Below, piece after piece: positions 24,419 through 32,934 of a DNA stretch of 64,000 nucleotides. A program made the translations under genes and the position numbers. Position 1 is the stretch's first letter. Each line of letters begins with the position of its first letter. Under the pieces are notes generated by a model. The model was not told where the DNA came from and ran no database searches. It was given only the letters and a program-made list of their open reading frames with translations. This DNA is from Paraburkholderia fungorum (lineage in GTDB: Bacteria > Pseudomonadota > Gammaproteobacteria > Burkholderiales > Burkholderiaceae), in assembly GCF_902833645.1 (NCBI RefSeq), contig NZ_CADFGE010000007.1, positions 248,001 to 312,000 of the forward strand, given 5' to 3'.

Positions 24419-25873
24419 ATGTCCGTCCCCCTTACCCAGATTCCCACCCCGCACGACACGGCGTCGATGACGCTGGTCGAGCAGCTTGTCCAGTGGGCGA
24501 GCCGCCGCATCGAGGAACGGGTGTTCCGTCCCGGCATGCGCATGCCGTCGATTCGCAAGCTGGCGCAGGACAAAGGCGTGTCGCGCTTCACCGTGGTCGA
24601 GGCGTACGAGCGGCTGGTGGCGCAGGGCTATCTGGAGTCGCGGCGCGGTTCCGGTTTCTATGTGCGTGAACGCCTCAGCGGCGCGCCGACGGCGGAGATC
24701 CGCACCATTGCCGCAGCGGCCCCCGCGCCGGCCACGATCGACGTCGTCTGGCTGCTGCGCAATATGCTGCATACGGGCGCGCGCCCCGAGCGCAGTCCAG
24801 GCCTCGGCTACTTGCCGGGCCGCTGGCTCGACGGCGATCTGATTACCAACGCGCTGCGCACGCTCGGCAGGCAAAGCGGCGCGCAGATGCTCGGCATCGG
24901 TACGCCGCAGGGTTTTTTGCCGCTACGCCAACAGTTGCAGACGCGGCTGGAGGAACTGGAAATCGGCGCCTCGCCGGATCAGATCGTGATGGTTTCCGGC
25001 ATTACCCAGGCCATCGACCTGATTTCGCGGATTTACGTGAAGCCGGGCGATGCGGTGATCGTCGGCGATCCCGCCTGGTTTCAGATGTTCGGGCGCTTCG
25101 CTTCGCAGGGCGCGCGGCTGGTCGGCATGCCGTACACGCCGGATGGGCCGGACCTCGACGCGCTCGAGTCGCTGATCGAGACCTGGCGGCCGAAAATGCT
25201 GGTGATCAATTCGGTGTTGCAGAATCCCACCGGCACCTCGCTTACGGCCGCGCAGGCGTTCCGCATTTTGCGTCTCGCGGAGGCGCACGACTTCATCGTC
25301 GTCGAAGACGATATTTACGGCGATCTGTGCCCGCCGAGCCATCCCGGCACGCGTCTCGCGAGCCTCGACCAGTTAAAGCGCGTGATCTATCTCGGCAGCT
25401 TTTCGAAGACGCTCGCGCCCAATTTGCGCGTGGGCTTTATCGCCAGTGCACCGGAGGTGGCGAGGGCCGTCAGCGACCAGAAAATGCTGGTTGGCATGAC
25501 GAGCCCCGAGTTGAACGAACGCGTGCTCTACAAGATTCTCACGGAGGGTCATTACCGCCGGCACGTCGAACGCTTGCGGGCGCGCCTTGACGGCGTGCGC
25601 GAAAAATCCGTGCGGATGCTCGAAAAGACCGGCATGAAACTGTTTCTGACGCCGTCGGCAGGGATGTTTTTGTGGGCCGACACCGGGGTCGATGCGGGTG
25701 CGCTCGCCGCCGCCGGCCACGAAGAGGGCTTTCTGCTGACGCCGGGGAGTCTGTTTTCTCCCCAGCAGTCCACAACTACGTGGATGCGCTTCAATATCGC
25801 CAATTGCGGCGATCCGGAACTGTCGACGTTTCTCTGCCGTTATCTGGACAGCGTTGCCCGGCGCGCCTCTTGA
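24419..25873 (+). CDS. MocR/GntR family PLP-binding transcriptional regulator
   Basis: The 484-aa protein joins an N-terminal GntR-type winged helix (about 15-85: PGMRMPSIRKLAQDKGVSRF, VVEAYERL, SRRGSGFYV) to a full aminotransferase-fold domain (about 110-484) with PLP lysine in YLGSFSKTLAPNLRVGFI. Such proteins sense PLP or an amino compound and control nearby, usually divergent, metabolic genes. Start ATG 24419 has GGAG upstream, and the longer frame from 24323 adds non-family residues. It diverges from the VOC-aminotransferase-RidA-PhzF row. Its 3' end overlaps the sigma-32-type promoter of htpG. Confidence 0.92.
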   Translation: MSVPLTQIPTPHDTASMTLVEQLVQWASRRIEERVFRPGMRMPSIRKLAQDKGVSRFTVVEAYERLVAQGYLESRRGSGFYVRERLSGAPTAEIRTIAAAAPAPATIDVVWLLRNMLHTGARPERSPGLGYLPGRWLDGDLITNALRTLGRQSGAQMLGIGTPQGFLPLRQQLQTRLEELEIGASPDQIVMVSGITQAIDLISRIYVKPGDAVIVGDPAWFQMFGRFASQGARLVGMPYTPDGPDLDALESLIETWRPKMLVINSVLQNPTGTSLTAAQAFRILRLAEAHDFIVVEDDIYGDLCPPSHPGTRLASLDQLKRVIYLGSFSKTLAPNLRVGFIASAPEVARAVSDQKMLVGMTSPELNERVLYKILTEGHYRRHVERLRARLDGVREKSVRMLEKTGMKLFLTPSAGMFLWADTGVDAGALAAAGHEEGFLLTPGSLFSPQQSTTTWMRFNIANCGDPELSTFLCRYLDSVARRAS

Positions 25874-25898
25874 AACCGTGCCGGCGTGCCCCCAATTA
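25869..25898 (+). promoter_or_regulatory. Sigma-32-type heat-shock promoter for htpG
   Basis: CTTGAAA (25869-25875), 13 bp, CCCCCAATTA (25889-25898) fits the sigma-32 consensus CTTGAAA - 11 to 16 bp - CCCCAT-T. The -35 overlaps the stop codon of the MocR gene. htpG is a classical heat-shock gene, which supports the call. Confidence 0.7.
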
Positions 25899-25955
25899 CG
25901 CGGGCATTGTTTGGCCCCCCTATTTTCGTATTCGTAACAGAGAGGAAGTCCGACC

Positions 25956-27854
25956 ATGGCACAAGAAACCATGAGCTTTCAGGCAGAAGTTAAACAACTT
26001 CTGCACCTGATGATCCATTCGCTGTACAGCAACAAGGAAATCTTTCTGCGCGAGCTGATTTCGAACGCGTCCGACGCGGCCGACAAGCTGCGTTTCGAAG
26101 CGATCGAAAACAGCGCGCTGTACGAAAACGATCCGAATCTGCGGATTCGCGTGTCGTACGACAAGGCCGCGCGCACCATTACGCTCGACGACAACGGCAT
26201 CGGCATGAGCCGCGACGAAGCGATCGCCAACCTCGGCACGATCGCCCGTTCGGGCACCAAGGAATTCTTCGGCAAGCTCTCCGGCGACCAGCAGAAAGAC
26301 GCGGCGCTGATCGGCCAGTTCGGCGTGGGCTTTTACTCGGGCTTTATCGTCGCGGACAAGATCACGGTCGAAACGCGCCGCGCCGGCTTGCCGGCCTCGG
26401 AAGGCGTGCGCTGGGAAAGCGCCGGCGAGGGCGATTTCGCGGTGGAGCAGATCGAGCGCGCCGCGCGCGGTACGACCATCACGCTGCATCTGCGTGCGGA
26501 TGAAGACGAGCTGCTGTCATCGCATCGTCTGAAGTCGATCATCCAGAAGTATTCGGACCACGTCGCGCTGCCGATTTTGATGGCGAAGGAAGAGTGGGAC
26601 GCCGAAAAGAGCGCGATGGTCACGAAGGACGAGGAAGAGACCGTCAATCAGGCGAGCGCGCTGTGGACGCGCTCGAAGAACGACATTACCGAAGAACAGT
26701 ACAAGCAGTTCTATCAGCACCTCTCGCACGACCATCAGGACCCGCTGACCTGGACGCATAACCGCGTCGAAGGCCGCAGCGAATACACGCAACTGCTGTA
26801 TGTGCCGACGCGTGCGCCGTTCGATCTGTTCAACCGCGATCATCGCGCCGGGCTGAAGCTGTATGTGAAGCGCGTGTTCATCATGGACGACGCCGAGCAA
26901 CTTTTGCCGGGCTATCTGCGTTTCGTGAAGGGTGTGGTCGATTCGGCCGATCTGCCGCTGAACGTGTCGCGCGAAATCTTGCAGGAAAGCCGCGACGTCA
27001 AGGCGATCCGCGAGGGCGTGACCAAGCGTTCGCTGTCGATGCTCGAAGAACTGGCCAATTCGGAAAACGAAGCCGACAAGGAAAAGTACGCCGGCTTCTG
27101 GAAGGAATTCGGCCAGGTGCTGAAGGAGGGCATCGGCGAAGACTTTGCCAATCGCGAGCGGATTGCGAAGCTGGTGCGTTTCGCGTCGACCCATACGGAA
27201 TCGCCGGAGCAGAATGTCTCGCTCGCCGATTACGTCGCGCGGATGAAGCCCGAGCAGACCAAAATCTACTACGTCACCGCCGACACCTGGCAGGCCGCGA
27301 CCCACAGCCCGCATCTCGAAGTGTTCCGCAAGAAGGGCGTGGAAGTGCTGCTGCTGACCGATCGCGTCGACGAATGGATGCTGTCGTTCCTGAACGAATT
27401 CGACGGCAAGCCGCTGCAAAGCGTCGCGCGCGGCGATCTCGATCTGGGCGCGTTGAATGACGAGGAAAAGCAGGCGCAGGAGAAGATCGGCGAAGAGCTC
27501 AAGCCGCTCGTCGAGAAGATGAAAGAAGCGCTGAAGGACAAGGCCAAGGACGTGCGCCTGACGTTCCGTCTCACCGATTCGCCATCCTGCCTCGTGGCCG
27601 ACGACGGCGAAATGAGCGGTTATCTGCAACGTATGCTGAAGGCAGCGGGTCAGGACGCACCGTCGTTCCATCCGATTCTTGAAGTGAATCCGGAGCATGC
27701 GCTGGTGAAGGGCTTGCATGCGGACAGCGCGGATTTCGATGACTGGTGTCACCTGCTGTTCGATCAGGCATTGCTGGCCGAAGGTGGCGCGCTGGAAGAT
27801 CCGGCGAGCTTCGTGAAGCGCACCAACGCGTTGTTGCTGGCGCGTGCGAGCTGA
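25956..27854 (+). CDS. htpG: Molecular chaperone HtpG (Hsp90)
   Basis: This 632-aa cytosolic ATP-dependent chaperone has an N-terminal GHKL ATPase region with LRELISNASDAADKLR, DNGIGM, IARSGTKEF and GQFGVGFYSGF. The middle domain carries the catalytic-arginine region (NVSREILQESR near 340). The C-terminal dimerisation domain ends at about 632. GAGGAAG lies just before the ATG. It has its own sigma-32-type promoter and a strong terminator, so it is monocistronic. Confidence 0.97.
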   Translation: MAQETMSFQAEVKQLLHLMIHSLYSNKEIFLRELISNASDAADKLRFEAIENSALYENDPNLRIRVSYDKAARTITLDDNGIGMSRDEAIANLGTIARSGTKEFFGKLSGDQQKDAALIGQFGVGFYSGFIVADKITVETRRAGLPASEGVRWESAGEGDFAVEQIERAARGTTITLHLRADEDELLSSHRLKSIIQKYSDHVALPILMAKEEWDAEKSAMVTKDEEETVNQASALWTRSKNDITEEQYKQFYQHLSHDHQDPLTWTHNRVEGRSEYTQLLYVPTRAPFDLFNRDHRAGLKLYVKRVFIMDDAEQLLPGYLRFVKGVVDSADLPLNVSREILQESRDVKAIREGVTKRSLSMLEELANSENEADKEKYAGFWKEFGQVLKEGIGEDFANRERIAKLVRFASTHTESPEQNVSLADYVARMKPEQTKIYYVTADTWQAATHSPHLEVFRKKGVEVLLLTDRVDEWMLSFLNEFDGKPLQSVARGDLDLGALNDEEKQAQEKIGEELKPLVEKMKEALKDKAKDVRLTFRLTDSPSCLVADDGEMSGYLQRMLKAAGQDAPSFHPILEVNPEHALVKGLHADSADFDDWCHLLFDQALLAEGGALEDPASFVKRTNALLLARAS

Positions 27855-27900
27855 GTTTCGGATTGAGTTTCGACTGGCGTCGCTCTGACGCTGGTGATTG

Positions 27901-27932
27901 AAAAATGCGCTGCTTCGGCAGCGCATTTTTTT
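27901..27932 (+). terminator. Rho-independent terminator of htpG
   Basis: AAAAATGCGCTGC, loop TTCG, GCAGCGCATTTTTTT. The stem is capped by a stable TTCG tetraloop and followed by seven T. The A-run on the other side could let it work for the minus strand too, facing the 28001-28270 gene. Confidence 0.9.
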
Positions 27933-27936
27933 GACC

Positions 27937-27963
27937 TGTGCTTTATGTGCTTTATGTGCCTTA
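27937..27963. repeat. Short 9-bp tandem repeat
   Basis: TGTGCTTTA occurs twice, followed by TGTGCCTTA, directly after the htpG terminator. It is non-coding. Confidence 0.7.
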
Positions 27964-28000
27964 TCGCCCGATTGTCAGGCGAGGACGCTACGCAGTGGGC

Positions 28001-28270
28001 TTAGTGCGCAGATGCTTGCCCGTGCAAATGACGCACTTGCGATAGCACGGAGCCGGCTAGTTCCTTGGCTTCGATACAGGAGTGCGGGTCAGCCAGCACT
28101 TTGGCCGCGAGACTGCCGATCGCCGTGCTGGTTTGCTTGGACGTATGGTGCTGCGCGAGCGCGGAACCAGCAAGTTCCTTTTCCGCATACAAGACGCTCG
28201 GCCGCCGCAAAACGACTGCCGCCAGATGGGCAATGCGGTCGGAAGTTTCTTTTGAGTTCGTAGTATTCAA
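28001..28270 (-). CDS. Small two-repeat helical protein
   Basis: The 89-aa protein consists of two similar halves: residues about 10-40 (RIAHLAAVVLRRPSVLYAEK, then ELAGSALAQ) and 48-80 (AIGSLAAKVLADPHSCIEAK, then ELAGSVLSQ). Each looks like a helix-turn-helix hairpin ending ELAGS-L-Q. The start appears to be TTG at 28270 with GGAG about 8 bases upstream; no internal ATG exists. I recall similar short repeat proteins in proteobacteria, but with no assigned function. The convergent htpG terminator lies downstream, and an AT-rich spacer lies upstream. Confidence 0.65.
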   Translation of the reverse strand: MNTTNSKETSDRIAHLAAVVLRRPSVLYAEKELAGSALAQHHTSKQTSTAIGSLAAKVLADPHSCIEAKELAGSVLSQVRHLHGQASAH

Positions 28271-28541
28271 CTGTTACTCCATGTTGTTTGTTGTTGATCC
28301 GGACGCACTGGAAAGCTATTAAAAAAATGTCCGGAAAATAATTATGGTTAACTAATCAAATACATTCAACAACACTATTTCGAGATTGGTTTATGAGATG
28401 AAAAAACACGTATTTGTCTTATGCTCGCGCGATCGAAATTCGGATGCATAAAGGATTATTTGCAATCTTTAAGCCCTTTATGCGCCGAATCTTATTTCTG
28501 CGATTACGCGTTGCTGCGTGCAATAACCTCTTTGTCTTTTT
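28271..28541. other. AT-rich spacer before the TPR protein
   Basis: This 271-bp stretch is visibly much richer in A/T than its surroundings (runs such as TTAAAAAAATG and AAAATAATTATGGTTAAC). It separates the divergent small repeat protein and the 1031-aa gene and should hold both promoters. It is the type of DNA H-NS-like proteins bind. No gene is seen. Confidence 0.6.
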
Positions 28542-31500
28542 ATGTCCGATTCCATTCTGGTGAAGCCTACGGATCCTGTGTATCTGCTGTGGTCGATCTT
28601 GCGCGAGCAAGGTTTCGATGCCGCTGAGCGGCGTGCTCTAGAACTGGTCGCGCAAGGGGCCACGCCGCAGTTGCACGCCGACCTTTGTGCAAGCGCCGGA
28701 CGTTTTGAAGCTGCGTACCACAGCGCATCGCAAGCGCAGGCTACGGACAATGGTGTGCGTCACGCCCGCGTGGCGCTCTTCGCCGATGCGCTTGGCCGCG
28801 CGGGAACCGCGCAGCGCAATAGTGAACTCGCGGTCGCCGTGCAGCCGCCGGCGGCGACGATCGAATGGACCCGTTGGTTGATCGAGCGCTGCGGTGCGCC
28901 TTCAGCCGCGGCGCACATGTTGCGCGCGTATGAGCAACACGCGCCACAAGACGCCCGGGCATCCTGGTGGCTGGCGATTGCGCTTGCAACGTTGCCGGAC
29001 GCGAGCGCGCGAGCCGAGCGCCGAGCGGCGCTGCTGCGTGCCTATGCGCTCGATCCGGCAATCCACCCCGCGTTGCCGTTGCAACTGGTGTTGGCTTTCC
29101 GCGAGATTCGTGATTGGGCAACGGTCGAACGCATTTGTCGCGAGGTGCTGACGCGCGATCCCGCCGACGCCGAAATCGCGTGGCAACTGAGCCATGCGCA
29201 ATGGCAGGGCAACGATGCCGCCGCGGCGGAGGCGACCATGCGCGCGGCCAATGCCGCCGCACCGGGCAATCCCCATGTGCTGGCCGCGATCGGTATGTAT
29301 CTCGCCGAGCAGGCGCGTTTTGCCGACAGCGAGGCAGCACTGCATGCAGCGCTCGCTAGCGACCCATCCGCGTCGCAAGCGGCGGTCGATCTCGCCGACC
29401 TCAAATTGCGGCGCGGCGACTGGCCTGGCGCGTGGCCGCATTTCGAAGCGCGTCTGACGCGCGACGACCGCGAGCCGAACAACGTCGTGAGCGTGATGGA
29501 GCGGCTGTGTCCGCGCTGGCAGGGTGAATCGCTGGCCGGCAAGACCTTGCTCGTGCACAGCGAACAGGGCAACGGCGACGATATCCAGATGGTGCGCTTC
29601 GTACCCGAGTTGGCGGCGCGCGTACGCGACGAGGGCGGCCGGCTGGTGCTCGCGGTGCGTCGGGCGTTGCAACCGCTGCTGGCGCGCTTCTACGCGAATT
29701 GCGTGTCTATCGAGGACGGACCGCTTGGCGAACCCGACTTTGGACTGCCGATCATGAGCGTGCCGTCAACGCTTGGTTTGCGGCCTGAAAACGTGCGCGG
29801 CGGCGCCTATCTGTCTGGCGAGGCAAACCGTGTCGCTGCGTGGCGCGAGCGGATTCACGCATCGAGCGGGGAGCCGGCGCGCATGCATGTCGGCCTCGTC
29901 TGGTCGGGAAGCCCGACGCACCGTCGTGACGCGAAGCGGTCGATACCGCTCGCAGCGTTGGCTCCGGTGCTCGCGTTACCGAACGTGGTGTTCTATCCGC
30001 TGACGCCGGGCCGGGACGCCGATGTGGCCGCGTTGATCGCGCAGGGCTATCGCATCCGCGATCTGACGGCGCACTATCAAGCCGGTTTCGACGATGTGGC
30101 TGCACACGTGAGCGCGCTCGACGTGGTGGTGACCATCGACAGCGCACCGTTGCATCTGGGTGGCGCGCTGGGACGCCCCGTGCTGGCCATGCTCGATCAC
30201 GTCTCGCATTGGGCGTGGGGCAATGAGGAGACGCAGCCGTGGTACGACTCGGTAGAGCTATTCCGGCAGCCGCAGCCAGGCGATTGGGCACCGGTGGTCG
30301 AGCGAGTGGCTGACAGATTGCGGGCGATGCTGCTCTCGTATGAGCATGGCCTGGAGAAAGTACCGGCGCGATTGGACAGCGTGGACAGCGCACTGGTGCC
30401 CGCCCGGCTGCCCGCACATCTGGCTGCCGAATCCGCAGCGCCCGCGCAAGCGGCCTTTGAACTGAACAGTGCGCACCGCTTCCAGGACGCGGCCAGGTTC
30501 GCCGCTCAGATGCTGGCTATCGACTCGCAGAACGCCGGGCTGCATCACAACGCGTCATATGCGTACAACATGCTGGGCGAGTTCGATCAGATGCGGTTGC
30601 ATGCCGCCGAGGCTGCCAGGCTGCTGCCCGATAACGCGCCTATCCAGTTCAATCTCGCGGCCGCACAGTTGCGTTTCGGCGACTTCGAACAGGGTTGGAA
30701 ACAGTATCGCTGGCATGAAGCACTGCCGGAAAACCACGATCTGGTTCGCCCCGACTTTCCTGAGTGGCAAGGCGAGCCGGTGGCGGGGCGCAGGTTTCTG
30801 CTCGTCGGCGAGCAAGGGCTTGGCGATCAGATCCAGTTTCTCCGGCTGGCTGCGTGGTTGAATCGACAGGGTGCGCTCGTCGATGTGTGGGTTGCCGCGC
30901 CGCTGGCGGAATTGGCACGCTGCGCAAGCGGCGTCCGCACCGTATGGGTCGAGTCACCGCCGGGACCGTATGATTTCTGGTGCCGAATGCTCAGGATGCC
31001 GGAGCATATGAGGCTGACATTGCCGATGCTTCCTTTGGCGATGCCGTATCTGAGCGCGGAGCCGGCGTTGGTGCACCGCTGGCGGCAGCAAATCGACGCC
31101 GCCGATGCCACCGATGCCACCGATGCCACCGATGCCACCGATGCCACCGCCAATGCCGACCCGCTTCCCGCGCGAAAGAAGCGTGTGGGGCTGGTTTGGG
31201 CGGGCAATCCGGACTATGGACTCGATCGTTATCGCTCGATCGCATTGAACCGCTGGTTGCCCATCCTCGAACAATCCGGCGTGACGTGGGTTTCGTTGCA
31301 AATCGGGCCGGCGCAGGACGAGGCGGCGGCGTTGCCGTTGGACTTCGACGTACTTCTGCCAGACCCGCAGATCGGCAATTTTTCCGATACCTTGGCCATT
31401 CTTCAATCGCTCGATCTGGTCATTACCGTCGACACATCCGTCGCTCACCTGGCCGGTGCCGCCGGGCGTCCGGTCTGGATCCTGTTGCCCACCTGCACGG

Positions 31501-31637
31501 ATTGGCGCTGGATGGCCGATCGCGATGACAGTCCGTGGTATCCGTCGGCGCGCCTATTCCGGCAGCGCGAACTGGGTCGATGGGACACGGTGCTCGAGGA
31601 TGTACGGACTGCGCTGCGGGAGTTCGTGACGGTCTGA
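28542..31637 (+). CDS. TPR protein with two glycosyltransferase-like (GT9-type) domains
   Basis: This 1031-aa protein shows the same architecture twice. Helical TPR-like repeats (about 1-320) precede a domain with HSEQGNGDDIQMVRF (near 335), HVGLVWSGSPTHRRD (near 448) and TIDSAPLHLGGALGRPV (near 530). Further TPR repeats (about 630-735) precede GEQGLGDQIQFLRL (near 751), RVGLVWAGNPDYGLDRYRS (near 880) and TVDTSVAHLAGAAGRPVW (near 962). These motifs match the ADP-heptose/GT9-like domains often fused to TPRs, which may glycosylate proteins or glycans. A (DAT)n repeat lies in the second domain. There is no signal peptide and no clear Shine-Dalgarno. Confidence 0.82.
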   Translation: MSDSILVKPTDPVYLLWSILREQGFDAAERRALELVAQGATPQLHADLCASAGRFEAAYHSASQAQATDNGVRHARVALFADALGRAGTAQRNSELAVAVQPPAATIEWTRWLIERCGAPSAAAHMLRAYEQHAPQDARASWWLAIALATLPDASARAERRAALLRAYALDPAIHPALPLQLVLAFREIRDWATVERICREVLTRDPADAEIAWQLSHAQWQGNDAAAAEATMRAANAAAPGNPHVLAAIGMYLAEQARFADSEAALHAALASDPSASQAAVDLADLKLRRGDWPGAWPHFEARLTRDDREPNNVVSVMERLCPRWQGESLAGKTLLVHSEQGNGDDIQMVRFVPELAARVRDEGGRLVLAVRRALQPLLARFYANCVSIEDGPLGEPDFGLPIMSVPSTLGLRPENVRGGAYLSGEANRVAAWRERIHASSGEPARMHVGLVWSGSPTHRRDAKRSIPLAALAPVLALPNVVFYPLTPGRDADVAALIAQGYRIRDLTAHYQAGFDDVAAHVSALDVVVTIDSAPLHLGGALGRPVLAMLDHVSHWAWGNEETQPWYDSVELFRQPQPGDWAPVVERVADRLRAMLLSYEHGLEKVPARLDSVDSALVPARLPAHLAAESAAPAQAAFELNSAHRFQDAARFAAQMLAIDSQNAGLHHNASYAYNMLGEFDQMRLHAAEAARLLPDNAPIQFNLAAAQLRFGDFEQGWKQYRWHEALPENHDLVRPDFPEWQGEPVAGRRFLLVGEQGLGDQIQFLRLAAWLNRQGALVDVWVAAPLAELARCASGVRTVWVESPPGPYDFWCRMLRMPEHMRLTLPMLPLAMPYLSAEPALVHRWRQQIDAADATDATDATDATDATANADPLPARKKRVGLVWAGNPDYGLDRYRSIALNRWLPILEQSGVTWVSLQIGPAQDEAAALPLDFDVLLPDPQIGNFSDTLAILQSLDLVITVDTSVAHLAGAAGRPVWILLPTCTDWRWMADRDDSPWYPSARLFRQRELGRWDTVLEDVRTALREFVTV
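31104..31148. repeat. In-frame 9-bp repeat encoding (Asp-Ala-Thr)n
   Basis: There are five perfect copies of GATGCCACC inside the TPR-glycosyltransferase gene, encoding DATDATDATDATDAT near residues 854-869. Copy-number change would keep the frame. Confidence 0.9.
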
Positions 31638-31676
31638 ACGCTGCGCGGCTCGGCAAACGTCTGACGGCGCCGCCGT

Positions 31677-31682
31677 TATAAT
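31677..31682 (+). promoter_or_regulatory. Consensus -10 close to the ubiC start
   Basis: TATAAT ends 8 bp before the ubiC ATG at 31691. Transcription would then begin at or next to the start codon, predicting a leaderless mRNA. No good -35 is seen. Confidence 0.45.
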
Positions 31683-31690
31683 CCGACACC

Positions 31691-32461
31691 ATGTCTATCC
31701 GTTTCGATGCCGCCGACGCCCACTGGCGCGTCGCGCCCCTAGCCGGCTTTAGCGCCGCCCAGAAAGACTGGCTGACCCGCGGCGGATCGCTGACCGCGCA
31801 TCTGCGCACGCTTGGCGAAGTCGCGGTGCGCGTGACGCGCGAAGCGGTCGCGTTGCCGTGGGCCGACGAACACGCCGCGCTCGGGATAACGCCGCGCGCG
31901 CCCGTGTGGGTCAGGGAAGTGGTTCTGTCGGTGAGTGGCGTGCCGTTTGTCGCCGCACACAGTGTTGTGCCGCTGGCGGCAAGCATCGGCATATGGCAGG
32001 CCATGCGCCGGCTGCGTACCCGGCCGCTCGCCGAGTTGTTGTACAGCGATAGTAGTGTCGCGCGTTCGTCGCTGGTGAGCAGGGGGCTGACGGCGCGCCA
32101 TCCGCTGTATCGCCTGGCTGCGCGCCAGATCGACGAAGCGCCGCCGCATGCGCTGGTCGCACGCCGCTCGGTGTTCGAGCGTCACGGCGCACCGCTGATG
32201 GTCACCGAATGCATGTTGCCCGCGCTGTGGAAGCAGCTTGCGCATCTGGCGAGTCTCGCGAATACGGCCAGCACACCGCATGCGCCTCACGCGGCCGCAC
32301 AAGCGCCTCAGCGTACTCACCTGCGTGAGCATGGCCGGCCGCTCGAGCATACGGCGTCGCGCGCTCACAGTGCGCCGCGCGGAGAGCACGGACATCTCGC
32401 CGAACGCGATGCGCACGAATCCAAACGCGCACCGGCATCAGACAGTAAGGTGAAGCGCTGA
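31691..32461 (+). CDS. ubiC: Chorismate--pyruvate lyase
   Basis: UbiC converts chorismate to 4-hydroxybenzoate and pyruvate, the first step of ubiquinone synthesis. The core (about 1-190) shows LTRGGSLTAHLR, VWVREVVL, RTRPLAELLY and RRSVFERHGAPLMVTECMLP, where R and E residues contact substrate. At 256 aa it is longer than typical UbiC (about 165-190). Residues from about 192 form a low-complexity His/Ala/Arg-rich tail. The stop overlaps the next start (TGATG), so it is translationally coupled to the glycosylase gene. Confidence 0.9.
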   Translation: MSIRFDAADAHWRVAPLAGFSAAQKDWLTRGGSLTAHLRTLGEVAVRVTREAVALPWADEHAALGITPRAPVWVREVVLSVSGVPFVAAHSVVPLAASIGIWQAMRRLRTRPLAELLYSDSSVARSSLVSRGLTARHPLYRLAARQIDEAPPHALVARRSVFERHGAPLMVTECMLPALWKQLAHLASLANTASTPHAPHAAAQAPQRTHLREHGRPLEHTASRAHSAPRGEHGHLAERDAHESKRAPASDSKVKR

Positions 32462-32934
32462 TGCTGCGCGGCTTCCCTCCGGTCGTCGCGGCGGATACGC
32501 ATACGCTGATTCTCGGCAGCTTTCCCGGCGAGGCGTCGCTCGCGGCGACGCAGTATTACGCGCATCCGCGTAACCAGTTCTGGCGGCTGCTCGGCTCGGT
32601 GCTCGACGAGCCGCTTACCGAGTGCGCTTATGAGGAACGCCTCAGGCGGTTGCTGTCGCACGGCATCGGCGTATGGGATGTGCTCGCCGCCTGCGAGCGT
32701 GAAGGCAGTCTCGACGCCGCGATCCGCAACGCCAATCCCAACGATTTCGCAACGCTGCGTGCTCACGCGCCGAAGCTCGCTAAAGTCTGCTTCAACGGCA
32801 AGACGGCGGGCCGTTTTGCGCCGGTGATCGGCGAGGCCGGCTACGCCACCCTCGTATTGCCTTCGTCAAGTCCGGCGAATGCTATGCTCTCGTTCGACCA
32901 AAAATTGCGTCTCTGGCGCGACATCCTTACATGA
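32461..32934 (+). CDS. DNA-deoxyinosine glycosylase (UDG family 6, HDG)
   Basis: This 157-aa base-excision repair enzyme removes hypoxanthine from deaminated adenine. Family motifs are LILGSFPGEASLAATQYYAH and PRNQFWRLLG near the start, GIGVWDVLAACEREGS in the middle and LPSSSPAN near the C-terminus. The start overlaps the ubiC stop by one base, and the stop overlaps the next gene (ATGA). No membrane segment. Confidence 0.88.
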   Translation: MLRGFPPVVAADTHTLILGSFPGEASLAATQYYAHPRNQFWRLLGSVLDEPLTECAYEERLRRLLSHGIGVWDVLAACEREGSLDAAIRNANPNDFATLRAHAPKLAKVCFNGKTAGRFAPVIGEAGYATLVLPSSSPANAMLSFDQKLRLWRDILT

